From Lineus longissimus (lineage: Eukaryota > Nemertea > Pilidiophora > Heteronemertea > Lineidae): a stretch of DNA of 64,000 nt. The stretch lies in assembly GCF_910592395.1 (NCBI RefSeq), contig NC_088308.1, positions 21,529,501 to 21,593,500 on the forward strand. The letters are read 5' to 3'. The notes beneath the pieces are model-generated. The model was not told where the DNA came from and did not search any database. It saw only the letters and a list, made by a program, of their open reading frames with translations. The translations under genes and the position numbers were made by a program. Every line of letters begins with the position of its first letter. The stretch's first letter is position 1. Positions 37,740 to 49,293 of this stretch are shown one piece after another.

Positions 37740-40700
37740 TTAATACCTCATAGGGTACAAGGGGTTATTTGTATAAAAATTTTTGTTGTAGGGCTTGTTT
37801 GCACCGCGTTGGTACAATGGATCCCTGTCAAGAGCAGGGACAGAGCCGGAGAAGCCGGGGGCTGGTGAGGTCTTGAAGCGACCATTCTTGTCCCCGGGAT
37901 CTTCCCAATATCCCGACCAGGAATGCCTCCGGTTCCTATGCTGCTGCCCAAGGTCCGGTTCGTTCCGCCTGACATCGCCCTGCCTGTTGTCTATGGCTCC
38001 CCCGAAGATCACTGTCCCTGGAAAAGAAAAGGATAAGTGCATAGAGCCTAAAAGAAACATAACCCACTACACATCACATCGCATTCTGCGCCTCTCACTT
38101 CATCCTAAACAAGACCCTATAAAGAATAAGTGAAGCCCAGGGAGCGAAAAGAGTTTTTATGCTATTTCGCGGTCACCTTTTCAATATAAACTGTAGCAGT
38201 GTTGCTCTGACTCGGAAAATGTTTAACTAACCTCCAGCTTAAAAGCAAGCCATGAGAACCGCCTCGCTCGGGTCCTCTTGTACATGTATGGGTGTATATG
38301 TTGATAGATTATAGGACCTTTGACACGGTACCAAACCAAAACAGACCCAACCAGACCAGTCTCGCAATGACGTTAGTATTTACATCGAACCAGGCCAGAC
38401 CAGACCAGACCAGATCACATTCGTGCACTTTTTCACGGCAGACCAATCTAGATCGATCTCCATCGATTAAGATCTGATTATTCCCGTAAAAACTGCCTTT
38501 ACAAAATGCTATCATTCATATTCTCACCCTGCTCGCTTCCAAGCCACCTTTGATCCTGCTGTTTATTCGTCTCCTCTTTCTTCTCTTTCTTTGGCCATTT
38601 GGCAAGGAAAACCATGCAGATAATAATGACCACCAGGGTGGCGATCAGGGACGCAACCTGGCTCCCATAGGAGTACGAGTAGGAAGTAGAGGTGGCGTTT
38701 ATAAGGAACTGCAAGAAAGATACATATCAAACACAAGGAAATGAAAAAGTTATGCAATGCTGATAATAATGAACACTTACAATTACACTGGAGTTGACCA
38801 GGTATGCAATCTTGGCCCCATCGGCACAGGTTGATATTCATGGTTGCCATTTATACCTCCAAGATTCCAGACATATCATATTATAAGATGATAACCCATT
38901 CATGGTTGCCATTGATAAGTACAATACTTGATACCTCCAAGATTTGAGACAAATCATCTTATAACATTTTAACCCGCAACTTTCTATATTGAAGTCTGCT
39001 CAGTGTCCTTCAAAATGAACCAAAGGATCAGATTGCTACTGCATTTCCGTTTGAATCGTTTACTTTTGTATTTAAAGAATGTGACGTCATTTTCGAGTTT
39101 TTTTGCCTTTGTGAACCATTGATCGACAAGGGTATCGGTAGATGTTTCAAATTATAGCACGACATACTTTCGTCCAAGACTTTTTAATGAAGCCATCCAA
39201 TTCTGGGATTTCAGCCGAAACTTCTGCGACTGTGTAGAGGTGAAAGAGGGCGAGACTTGCGATACCAGCAAATTCTGTAATCAAAAACTGACAAATATAA
39301 ATCAGTGGCCTAGACCAACGATATGACTTATGTAAAAGAAAAGAGGCTACAATAACTTGACATAACTGATAACTTAATATCAAGAAGGTCCTTTCATACA
39401 ATGATGTAACTGTATTATAGAAATAACGGGCTGATTTCTTCTCAGTAGTAAAACACTATGGAGAGACTTTTTAATTTCCTTCTCTTAGTATGTTATACGG
39501 CCAATTTGTAACAATTTGTTAAATAGAACTAAATCCTTGCTTTTTGAAAAACCGTACCTCCGAGTATAAGTAACACAACGGCAACCACCATGGTTGGTTT
39601 ACAGTTATTCAATGCTGCAGACATAGTTACCATCCAGCATCCGAGAAGAAGACATATAAGGTAGGCGATGTGAAGACATGCATTGGATTTCATCATGTCT
39701 GAAAAAAAAGATGGGCTAAGTGAGGAAACTAACCTAAACATGCCAGAACTGTATAAACATTGATGACCAGTAAGTGAGAGATTTCTAAACACCTTTACAG
39801 TTCCAATGAATGAACATTTGTGCCTAGGTATGAATTCAGCTTTTAGAGCAAGTGAAATGTTGAAACAAATTCGTTTCAGAAATGCTCAATCCAGCTTCGC
39901 CAAGAACACTCCTAGAAATATAGGGTTTTTCGGCTTTTAAAAATACGAAAGGATTTTTTCCGCCAACATAATGAATACACCCCGAAGATACCGAAAAATT
40001 CCATTTCGATGAGGTTCTTCAAACGCCCGGGGATCGAACTTCTAAAGAAAACTTCCATGTACACGTTATTTGAAGGCAATGTGCTTAGTTGTGTTTTTGT
40101 ATGGCAATGGCCCTGGGCTTCTTTGTAAAGGACGATATATGATGTTGACGAGTTGATTCATACTGTGTCTGGACGGTGGCAAATATTGGCTGAGTGATGG
40201 CAACTGTTATCTAGAACATGGGTAGCCTTAAAGGGGAGGGAGTAAATATATATCGAGTGAAATGGCCTGATATTGTCAGGATGGTATACAGGTAGTATAG
40301 TAGACATTAATTTTGTCACTCGTGCTCACTCGCCTGTAATAGACTTGAAATTTCCAGATGGTTTATCACACTGCTTTTTCAAATTGTAGGTAATGGTGAA
40401 GTAGGGACTGCCTCCATTAGCACGGATAACTGAAAGAGAGTGCAAAGAAGTTGATTCAAGGGTACACGCTTTTTAAAATTGTAGATAATGATGAAGTTAA
40501 AACTCCCACCATTGACATTGATGAATGAAAAATGTTGAAAACAGGTTGATGTTAAATATTAAGGACATGGTGAAGAAATTATTACAAAGATACTGATTCC
40601 TGTAAGCACCTTTCCTCTTACGAGGGCTACAAGTGGCACCTTTAGGTTCTAAGAAGTGCCATAGCACCATCTAGCACCCTTATTTCTACATGGCCGCAGC

Positions 40701-41086
40701 TAGAGCGGGACGGTCAGCAAGAAAAGTTCGTTCTAAGAGTAATACTAATATGTTGGTGGTGAAATAACCAACAGAGAGAAACATTAGTATTTCATATTGA
40801 TTATAATTTGGCCTTTGATACAATGGGCCATATAATTATGCTTTTACTAGTACATGTATATCTTACCTGGCGCTGTTGCGGTTGTTAGGTCCAACTTGTT
40901 CCAGAAGAGCCCCCTCTCCCTGGTGTGATACAGATAGGACGAACCTACATTGGCCTTGTATTCGGGGTCCGAGGCGTTGGCTCTCACGGTGTATTTGATC
41001 CAGGCTTGAGTAAAGAAAGATCCAAGTCCGAGAGCAATTGTTAAAAGAAGCAATGTCACTACAATATACAACCTTAAAGTGCTCAT
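37740..41086 (-). CDS. Claudin-like four-TM protein B (tandem paralogue), six exons
   Basis: Exons 41086-40867, 40429-40334, 39698-39558, 39274-39168, 38708-38528 and 38017-37740 join in frame with phases 1, 1, 1, 0, 1 to give 340 residues. Exon 1 has TM1 (VVTLLLLTIALGLGSFF) and the loop motif LYHTRERGLFW shared with paralogue A. Exon 2 encodes the rest of loop 1 with KKQCDKP. Exon 3 has TM2 and the start of TM3, exon 4 the end of TM3 and loop 2, and exon 5 has TM4 (VASLIATLVVIIICMVFL) and a Lys/Glu-rich juxtamembrane stretch. Exon 6 encodes a Pro, Gly and Arg-rich tail ending NPLYPMRY. Intron 2 has to use a GC donor (CAG/GCGAGT), because the nearby GTGAGC would break the frame into exon 3. 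The tail exon is separate here but fused to the TM4 exon in paralogue A. Membrane location is clear; the molecular role is inferred from the superfamily. Confidence 0.82.
38391..38415 (+). repeat. (CCAGA)n microsatellite
   Basis: Four to five copies of a CCAGA pentamer in the last intron of claudin-like gene B, with related CCAGACC words upstream from 38345. Confidence 0.8.
39905..40020. repeat. Diverged relative of the 17.6-kb foldback element
   Basis: Contains TTTTCGGCTTTTAAAAA, CCGCCAACA and ACACCCCGAAGAT blocks in the order seen in one arm of the element at 17643-17888, but with substantial divergence and no complete second arm. It lies in intron 2 of claudin-like gene B. Confidence 0.35.
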
Positions 41087-41449
41087 GGTCGATTATTTAG
41101 AATTTGATAATCTTGTATCACAATTATATCCTTTCCTAACTTGATAGTTCATCAAAGCAGTAGTCAGTGAAAACTCAAATGTATCAGGTCAACATACTTT
41201 ACTAGTGGCTTCTTCACGGTCAACAGTGACGAGTCTTTTCTGGTTATACTTCGGGACGTCACCTATCTCAGTATGCATGGTATGTGTTTGAAAGGCCTGC
41301 ATGCATGATTGACTTTCATCCTATCAAACGTTGCACAAATCCGCAGAAGTAATCGAATTAAAGACACAAAACTTTCATGAATTTTGTTTTATGACTAAAA
41401 TGTTTCTCGTCTTTAGATTAATGATCAGATCTACTAAAAGGTCCACTGT

Positions 41450-41635
41450 CATGGGTTGACCATAGGCACCACCATTTTGGCTAGAACTTGAATTCTGAAA
41501 GAACTCTTTCGAAACGAAGTGAATGGTAATTTCAAGGGAAGAGTCTAGTCTCTCATGTTTTAAAACAGCATTCAATTCGTTTTGAAGGAGTTCTGATTGC
41601 TTTAGGATTTCAAGGTGCTGCCTTTGGTCAGCCCT
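41450..41635. mobile_element. MITE-like inverted repeat with GGGTTGACCATA ends
   Basis: The left end begins GGGTTGACCATAGGCACCACC, shown here with its final base beyond the shared core, and the right end is a diverged inverted copy (GGTGCTGCCTTTGGTCAGCCC). Similar ends occur at 34077-34135. There is no coding potential and no confident target-site duplication. Confidence 0.45.
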
Positions 41636-42832
41636 TAAGTAGATTCGAACGAGTACATCCTTGCAGAGGTTAAAGGCTTACATGGGCTTAAATATCTCCC
41701 ATATCCATTAGGCAAACTCTTTCGCTAAATCTTATCACGGAATTTAAAACTGGTATAAAATATCTTTAATTCGCTGTCTGAATTAGTGCATATCGCGAGA
41801 GTTCAATAGCAAATGTGAAGGGTTTTCTATATTACAATAGTGGGCTGAATCGATATAAGCATGTAAAGCTAATGTGAACCAAATCTTGTTGAACAAGAAC
41901 GATCATCTGTAAAGGATTTCCGATGAACACACGCCCTTCGTACTACATAGTATTAGTGGATGACATACTTTGTCTACTACTTGTATGCCAGACATTGATA
42001 TTGTGGGTGACGCATAAAAGCAGATAAACACCATTGTAAGCAGAGGGGCTTCTTTCATTGAGTCTACCGACCTCCCACACCCATAAAAGAAGAAAGAAAC
42101 ATACGCAAATTGCAAAGTAATGATAATGGTAATGGTCAATTCTCTTGGATTAGCAATATTCTTATGTTTACCTAATACGTAAGTTAGTTTTGGTGTCAAA
42201 TAACTATATTTGAATCATATTAGTTCGTCACGTTATGCACTAATAAACGAATTATTTAATGTGAGGATGTGTATTTTGTCTATTGGACAATTACGTTTTT
42301 AGAACTGACATTGCGATAATTGCAGCTAGTAATCCTTAAGCTGCGTCGTATGGTATATAGATCTTCAAAGGAATCGTCTTCCCTTCTCGAGTTCAAGGAT
42401 TTAACCATGCAAAATATAACAATGGAGAACTTCTTGATACAAAGGTATTTATTGAGGCGTCTGTAACAGAAATCATGCTATATACTATTTGTACATGCAG
42501 TAGGATTGGTGAATGTAACATACTGATGAAATATATAAAGACAATCAAAGCCAAGGTTCAAATTAAAATACTTCACCACCTCATACAACCATAATTAACA
42601 ATAAAGCGGTAAAATCCCGTGTATGCTGAAGCACGGACACAAGATTAATTTACTGTCCATGGCTAATTGACGTATTCTGGTAATGCGGGGGGGGGTAATG
42701 TATCCCATTATAAGGTATCGAAATGTGCAGAAATCGTGTATGTACATGTGCCGATGGTAAAAGCGCTTGAATCTCAACATTCTGCACAAGAAACATGAAT
42801 AAAACTATGTCAAATCTATATTAATTTTCTTA

Positions 42833-43045
42833 ACAGAACCCGCGTTGAACAGCTTAGTTGAATACCTCTCTATCACAGAGAGGATTGCCTACGTTGCTCC
42901 ATCTATTATTTTGCGCAAGGAAGAAAACCTTTTTCTTGATGGAAATCGCATGGTCGACATATCATTTTCATCCGAAACCTACATGAAAGATGGCGCCTTC
43001 GATTTCAGAGGCTATTTCCTCAATGCCAAACTCCCAAAACCATAA
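42833..43045 (+). CDS. Possible terminal exon of an unrecognised gene
   Basis: A pyrimidine-rich tract ending in an AG acceptor (TTTTCTTAACAG) runs directly into a 70-codon open frame ending in TAA at 43045. The translation (for example VEYLSITERIAYVAPSII and DGAFDFRGYFLNAKLPKP) looks protein-like, with mixed charged and hydrophobic residues. I do not recognise a domain, and no upstream plus-strand exons could be identified. It may be the last exon of a gene, an exon relic, or chance. Confidence 0.3.
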   Translation, partial: TEPALNSLVEYLSITERIAYVAPSIILRKEENLFLDGNRMVDISFSSETYMKDGAFDFRGYFLNAKLPKP

Positions 43046-43505
43046 TACGTTCAACTGAAACTAACACTAAAAGGGACAACAATATGGCGATCCGAACAAG
43101 TCTTCGCCGAGGCATCCATATCAATATTTGAACTCATCTTTTATTTCCGGTACAAAATACAATCAAAGTGTCACGTACAAACAACGAAAACATGTTCAAC
43201 TGTACCCCCACAAACACAAATGTCGTAAGCAGTTTCATAAAGAAGCGAAAGTTGAAGATATAACCATTAAATCCATCGTAGTTGGCGCAGTGACAACCAC
43301 AGCCTTGATTAAGTCGAAATGACGACTTGTGATCGGACAGTATGCGACAGGAGAGCCTCTATTGCTGCTATAGGAAGCAAGGAGTGGTGTAATTCCAATC
43401 GAGTGTTCATTGACCTTATTTCTTTTCTTCCACATCCTTAGCCCAAACCTGGTCAATCAGGAATTCAAAATATCAATCGATTCCGTTGAAACGACCCAGC
43501 ACATC

Positions 43506-45232
43506 TCAGGTTGGTATTATATCAGTTGCAAGATCAATGTCCTCTGCTTCCGAATGTTTCCAAAAGAGGTCGCCAAACCTCCATTCAAAGGTGCTGCCCC
43601 CTGGAAGCAGTTTGTAACCAGTCCTTATCTCGTATGGTGAATAGCCTAAATCAACCATAAAATTCGTCAATTCCTTCATTGCTTTTGTCGTGCATGCTGT
43701 ATATAGTTTGTACTTTTGTGAGAACATCTTCTGCCATTCCATAAGCACGTAAGGAACGTGGATTTTTGCGAGAAACTTCTTTGCTCTGCCCATCCCTCGA
43801 CATTCGTAACCCTCTGCAACAAGAAAAAGCAAAATCAGAAAATGACTAGCATGCACCACACGGAAGACAATTTTTCTAAAAGTGCGTTGTCCAAAGCAAG
43901 GCAGGAAAGGCAACCCACTCCTTAAAGTCATTCCTTTGCAGGACCTTTGCAGGACCTAATGATTAACCTATGAGAGTGGTTTACCACTCTTTCAGAACGT
44001 ACGAAGACTATTTACATTAAGCGCTTTATTTCTTTATGTCTAGACGACTGATCAATGCCAATAACTCATAGAATTCACCGGGTGGTTGCCAGGTCGTCGG
44101 TTGCATGATAGAAATGTGAACAGCGTTTGCGTACAAATACTGTACCTAAATTTCTGCCAGACTCGGTTAAAAAGCAAGATTACGGCAAGATGGAATCAAT
44201 AAATAGATGATAAGACGGTTCAGCTTCGTCAGCTTACTGCAGAAAAAAATCACAGCAACAAGCCTCGTAGATGTAAAAAATCACTCAAACGCTCCACACC
44301 TCACATATTTTAGTGCTTTTAACTACAAATGATGGTTGACTAGGAGCATGATATCTTTTCTATTGATATCACGTCACTAATTTGTCCATGCTGATAGTTA
44401 CGAGTCTGTAGCTACTTCTCTGTGCAAGTGAAGCCTTCACTTGCACAGAGAAGTAGCGGCATACATGTAAAAAACAATTGCTTTGTATAAGACAGATGAT
44501 TACCTATGTCCAACTTTATCACGGCGACATGATTATCGACAACTTGTAACAAGTCATCCAGAGTGATTGTACTGATCCGATTTTTGTTGCTCGGTGAATC
44601 AGGTATTCTGACGGATATGCCTCCCTTATTATCGTTGTTATCTTTCAAAGTCACCGAGGTGTGTTTATCAGATATAGCGTTGTAAACCAATGTGAGGCGG
44701 TCTGTTAAACCACCAACCTCAGCGCCGCGGTGAAAGTGCAACACACTTCGATTATACGGTTCGATAGCTACGACATCATGACCCATTTTTGCTGCAAGGA
44801 AAGAGAAGTAGCCGATATTGGCGCCGATGTCGATCAAGGTTGCTTGAGGATATTTCCTCAGTACTGCTTGAAGTCCCCTCGTCATATACGGTTCCCATAT
44901 TCCATTGGATAGCAAGGCCGCGGAGATAAACTTATCTTCAACTGGGTTGTAAACACAGATCGGGAAAGATGGGACGGTACCGCTCTTGACGCATTTGTAG
45001 ACGTCACTTGAATTTGCGGCTTTTGATAGATTATACAAGTGTAGATGTTTCGGGTGCCTTCGCCTGTATTCCTTTATGTTTGATAGTCGTCTGTATGAAG
45101 GCTGCCACCGATATGGAAGGCCAGACCACGTCGGGCTTTCATCGTATGCGCTGTCGTCCTCATCTTCGTCTGTGGATGTGACGACCAGTAACAACTTGCT
45201 GCCGACATACATGAAGATGACTGCTAGGAGCC
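43506..45232 (-). CDS. FkbM-family methyltransferase, last two exons
   Basis: Exons 45232-44504 and 43813-43506 join in phase 1 to give about 346 residues. The first starts with a membrane anchor (LLAVIFMYVGSKLLLVV) and an acidic DEDEDD stalk, consistent with a type II Golgi or ER enzyme. The catalytic part has the SAM-binding motif LIDIGANIGYFSFLAAKMG, the acidic VVAIEP that follows it, and KLDIEGYE, which is restored exactly at the splice junction and is characteristic of FkbM (Methyltransf_21) proteins. The family transfers a methyl group from S-adenosylmethionine, often to sugar or other hydroxyls; the substrate here is unknown. An AG acceptor at 45234-45233 (CTCTTCAG) shows that a further 5' exon supplies the start. 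I could not place that exon, so the N-terminus is incomplete. Reading through to an upstream Met at 45338 would cross the intron. Confidence 0.8.
44411..44457. repeat. Perfect 47-bp palindrome in the FkbM intron
   Basis: Two 23-base arms, starting GCTACTTCTCTGTGCAAGTG, are exact complements around a single C. It begins 47 bases inside the intron from the donor, and in the pre-mRNA it would form an uninterrupted hairpin. Confidence 0.9.
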
Positions 45233-48200
45233 CTGAAGAGACAAAATGTGATTTAGATATTAGATGCAAATTAGGTGACTTATTTTCCCCTAGAAAATGA
45301 GAGTAATGTAAGTATGCTACAGAAAAAAAGTCAATCATTCGGTAGATGTGGACAGGATGTAATTAATTTTCTTCTGTTTCAGTCCGCTATGAATGGCCTC
45401 CAGACAGATTTAAACCAACTCGGGGGGTCAAAAATAATTAAACAAATCATTTTATACCATGGAAAACGTCGTTTCTTCGTCTTCTCCTCAAATCCGTGTC
45501 CTCAACAAAAAGGAACATCCAAAAATGTTGATGGAAACTATATAGCCGAATCCGTCCCTCAAATTGCATGATTATCGCTTTTCATATTCATTGGCCGGGC
45601 TCTGTCTGTATTTTATCCCCAACGATTATATCGGCTTGCTGGGCTGCTGGTTTCTGATATCTCCCCTATTGATCCATCACGTCATTCCTAGTATTTACAC
45701 ATTTTAACGAGATCCGGTTTCAAGATTACCATAACCACAAAACAATTATCTTTTTTCGATTTATTCAACACGATTTCCTTTTACCGTGGTTTCATAGATG
45801 GAGTTTTTGGACAAAGTCAGATCATTTAACTGATCAGGAAATCATATTCTGTTCAAGATATGAGCAAAATCTTTGCGTGATATACGATCGGATATTAGGC
45901 AGGTTTCCCGGCATTTACAAAGAGGTACGGACGACGAAGTAGGAAGTACACGTATGTAAGTGTACTTCATGGGCGAATATTGTTCAAAAACATATAAAGC
46001 ATAGAAGATTTTACGGGTGATGCGTGAATCAATAAGCAAACGACGACACAACAGACTATCTTATTTCGTACTTCGTCGTTCGTAGGGGTTGCGAAACCTG
46101 CTTAATGTGTTTGCTCAGCCGATGGTTCAGTTTTTGTTAGTTCTACCGAATGCCGATGGCACAGTCTCATGAGCGGACTCAGAAACAAATTTAAATTCAT
46201 CTACAAAGTTTTTCTATCGAGATTAACTACTGACTGAACTCTGAGCAAATGACCATGAACCATGATGAAATATTTTTATACCCTACTAATTCGGGACTTC
46301 TGCCTATTAGGAGGATAGCCAGCGGCATTCTGGGGAAAACTGATTAGAATCTCGCGTTGCCGTACGAGATGATAAAAGCTTTGCTTGTAAAAAATGATAT
46401 CGACTGTGCGTGTATGAGCCTTAGTCCAAGTTACTTATTAAAGCTTATCCTTAAAGCAGCACATGTACGTGATGGGTGGCAAATCATCAGGATGATGAAG
46501 AGGCTGATTTGCGTACTGAGTATGATTTAATGGTAACTGTTGAGAACCCATATACACTCTTGCTGGAATTGCTGGTATTGCTGGAAAAAGTAGACCACGC
46601 AATAAGGCACGGGTTCGTATACTATTGGATGAGCCATGATATGTACGGTAAATGTTACTTCATCCTGGACTACGTGTGATATCAACATTCTGGTGAAGAA
46701 ATAAATTAAAAGGACTTGTGCTAACAAATACCACTTTGTTTTCTCGAATTATTAATTCTAATACACTATCATAACTAATTAATACTTCCAGCGGATTTTC
46801 CTCTTTTTTACAAGAAAAAATATGGTTTGCGCGTCCAGCGTTCTGATCAGCTTAAATCCCCTGGGGGCTGGTTGCAGTGAACCAACTATGAGGACACTCA
46901 ACATTCAGTTCAAAGACTGATCGTATATTGTCAATTTGCGATGGTGCTGCCGGGCACATGGTTATTCGTTCGCCTCTATTGCGCGGATAATGGAATGCCA
47001 CCGAGTATCAAATTGCAATGTTATTTTGCTAGAAGTTAGAAAAACTAACAATTGTCTAGTAGGAGATAAAACGAAAGAGATGCATTGATGGGTTCAGGCC
47101 ATCGTTTTTCGTATGAATAGCTGCAATTTCGGTGTTGTATTCATCGTGTTTTAGCGGCAGCTGAGGCTCAGCGAGTTGCATTACTTCGATGATTTGAAGA
47201 TAGGAGAATGTGCATATTGTCTGGAAGTGTAAATGTCATCGGTCATGTTTTCGCTTCTCTCGATCGGTATCAATAAAATGCAAGTAGAAAGATGCGCTTG
47301 AAGCCGCTTCGTACTAAAACGACAACGCGAACGCCTATCATATTCTTCAATCTCGTGGTCAGGAGGACGAACAATGGGATAGGCGTTCACATTGCCATTC
47401 CGGAGTTTTTTCGAAAACTCCCTAACTGACTGTCATAGACTCGTATTCAGATACATGCATCTCGGATACGTAATTTAAAGCCAAACATAGTATAGCGGTT
47501 ATTTTATCATTATACATGCAGGCCTACGAAGCGGACTGTATTCCCGAAGTGTTTCTTCAATATAACCAGATTGACATATTGTACGTGCTGTTCAACAGTC
47601 TCATCCCCTCTGTCAAAGCAGTTAACAAAACATCTTCCTCAACATCTGCAAAAGGTTCCATTTGCAGGTAGAAAATTTTGCATTCATCCACATTCATTTT
47701 AAATCGGTTTGGTATAGCGCAAAAAATAATCAGACGCTACTCAAATAATCAGACGATATATACTAATTTCATTTCCGCTAAACGGAGCCGATGATATTCA
47801 ATTCCATTTCCGGTAAACAGAGTTGACGTTATTCAATTACGTTTCAATACCTTTAAATCTCGGTTTCCAATCGTGACAAATCTCAAATAAGCATAACATT
47901 CTATCTACGATTTTCACAAAGCATTGAAATCGGCCGGAATGTTTAGTCATAGACGATTTCAACATTGGTGGTAACATTTCGATTTCCCACGGGTCCTATC
48001 CGGTTGAGCGTCAATCATCATGGTACGCAACCTTCCTCTGTCAAGTAAACACCGATAGCAAAGCCTTGTCCCGTTACCTAGTCGGATCTAAACAACCCAG
48101 ACGGAAAATATCATTTTCCTGTTTGGTGAAGCTTTGGGAAGGCCAGACAGGTCGTACTCGGCCCCATACCATATCGTGTTCAACAAGGTGGGATAGGTGG

Positions 48201-48942
48201 GACTTGGTCGTCTGGAGAAAATTACACATCTTTTAGTTGTTGATCATTTGACGATATCCTTCCTCAGCAGGGAGTTTTGGTGACTTGAAAGGGAAGGTCC
48301 GTGTCGATTTCAAGGTCTAATAGATTAATGCGCCACAAAACAACCCCACGATAGTGATGAAAATGCCTTGGCTACTTTGCAGAGGTAACAAAGAGCAAGC
48401 AAATCCAAGAGATATATCAAATAACAGACTCCGATTGGAACAAATCAGGAATTGAAAGGAGTTTAAGGCAAAAAAAATCGGATATATCAATGGTTTTCTT
48501 TTCATTGTTTGTACAAGACCCGCCGTCTATATTGACTTATTCCTTTGTCTACATCCGTTATTCTGAAATGTCGATAATGCACACGTTTTTCAAATCAACG
48601 CGACGGAAAAGAAATCCCTTCGGCACTATACAGCAGTGTTCTTTGAGCAGACAGCTTGGGGATTTCTCTTAAGGTGCGTTGTTTTTACTTGATGGATTGT
48701 AGTACCTTAGGTAGTACCAATGACATATTGATGTATTGCCTATAGATTATCACCAGTACGGAGCCAAATCCATGTGGATAAAAAACGGAAATTATTTCCG
48801 TAATAGGCTAATGATTCATTGCCAGCGCGTCCACTTATGCCGCTGTCACTAACCAGAACGCAATACGACAGCGGGCAGCAAATTACAGCTGCGTCTATCG
48901 GTTCGCTGCGAAGGGTAATTAGGGGGTGTTCGGTGCTCTTAC

Positions 48943-49293
48943 TGTGTTCGGTAACTCTGTACCATATCTTGGCCTCTGCATAGATCCTTCGGTACCACCG
49001 GCATCGTCATCTTCGATGGTGTCTTGGTTCACCGCAGGGCCCAAATCGTTGATTGGTAAAAACAATCCGTGTCCGGTAGGGCATCGTTTAAATGTTTCAG
49101 CCGTGTTTGTGTTCGCTACGTATTTTATTTTTAATGAATAAACGATTTTTAAAATAACGGAGCTTATACTATTATTCATGTACAGTTGAATATGAATGTA
49201 TACACAAACACCAATCATTAAAAATAATGCAAATCGTGCCATGATTTTAAAGCAGCTCTTCAAATATCGTGTCTGCAGACGATTACAATGCAT
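48943..49293 (-). CDS. Candidate first exon encoding a type II membrane anchor
   Basis: An ATG at 49293 opens a 117-codon frame with a basic N-tail and one hydrophobic segment (ARFALFLMIGVCVYIHIQLY, residues 19-38), followed by a lumenal-type stalk containing RCPTGHGLFLPINDLG and acidic residues. A good GTAAGA donor follows at 48942 in phase 0. That phase does not fit the FkbM exon at 45232, which needs phase 1, so an intervening exon or a different gene is required. I do not recognise the family. Without the donor the frame stops 7 codons later, so a single-exon small protein is also possible. Confidence 0.3.

Larger units (their letters stand above)
41087..43505. other. Intergenic region upstream of claudin-like gene B
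   Basis: Holds the presumed promoter region of gene B, a MITE-like element at 41450-41635 and a possible plus-strand terminal exon at 42833-43045. A polyG run is at about 42687. Nothing else is supported. Confidence 0.4.

Noticed and set aside
37795-38133. 112-codon plus-strand ORF
   Set aside because: Antisense to the last exon of claudin-like gene B, with no independent support.
44505-45338. Upstream Met at 45338 as the start of the FkbM gene
   Set aside because: A clear CTCTTCAG acceptor at 45234-45233 shows that the sequence upstream is intron; the read-through segment is not conserved-looking.
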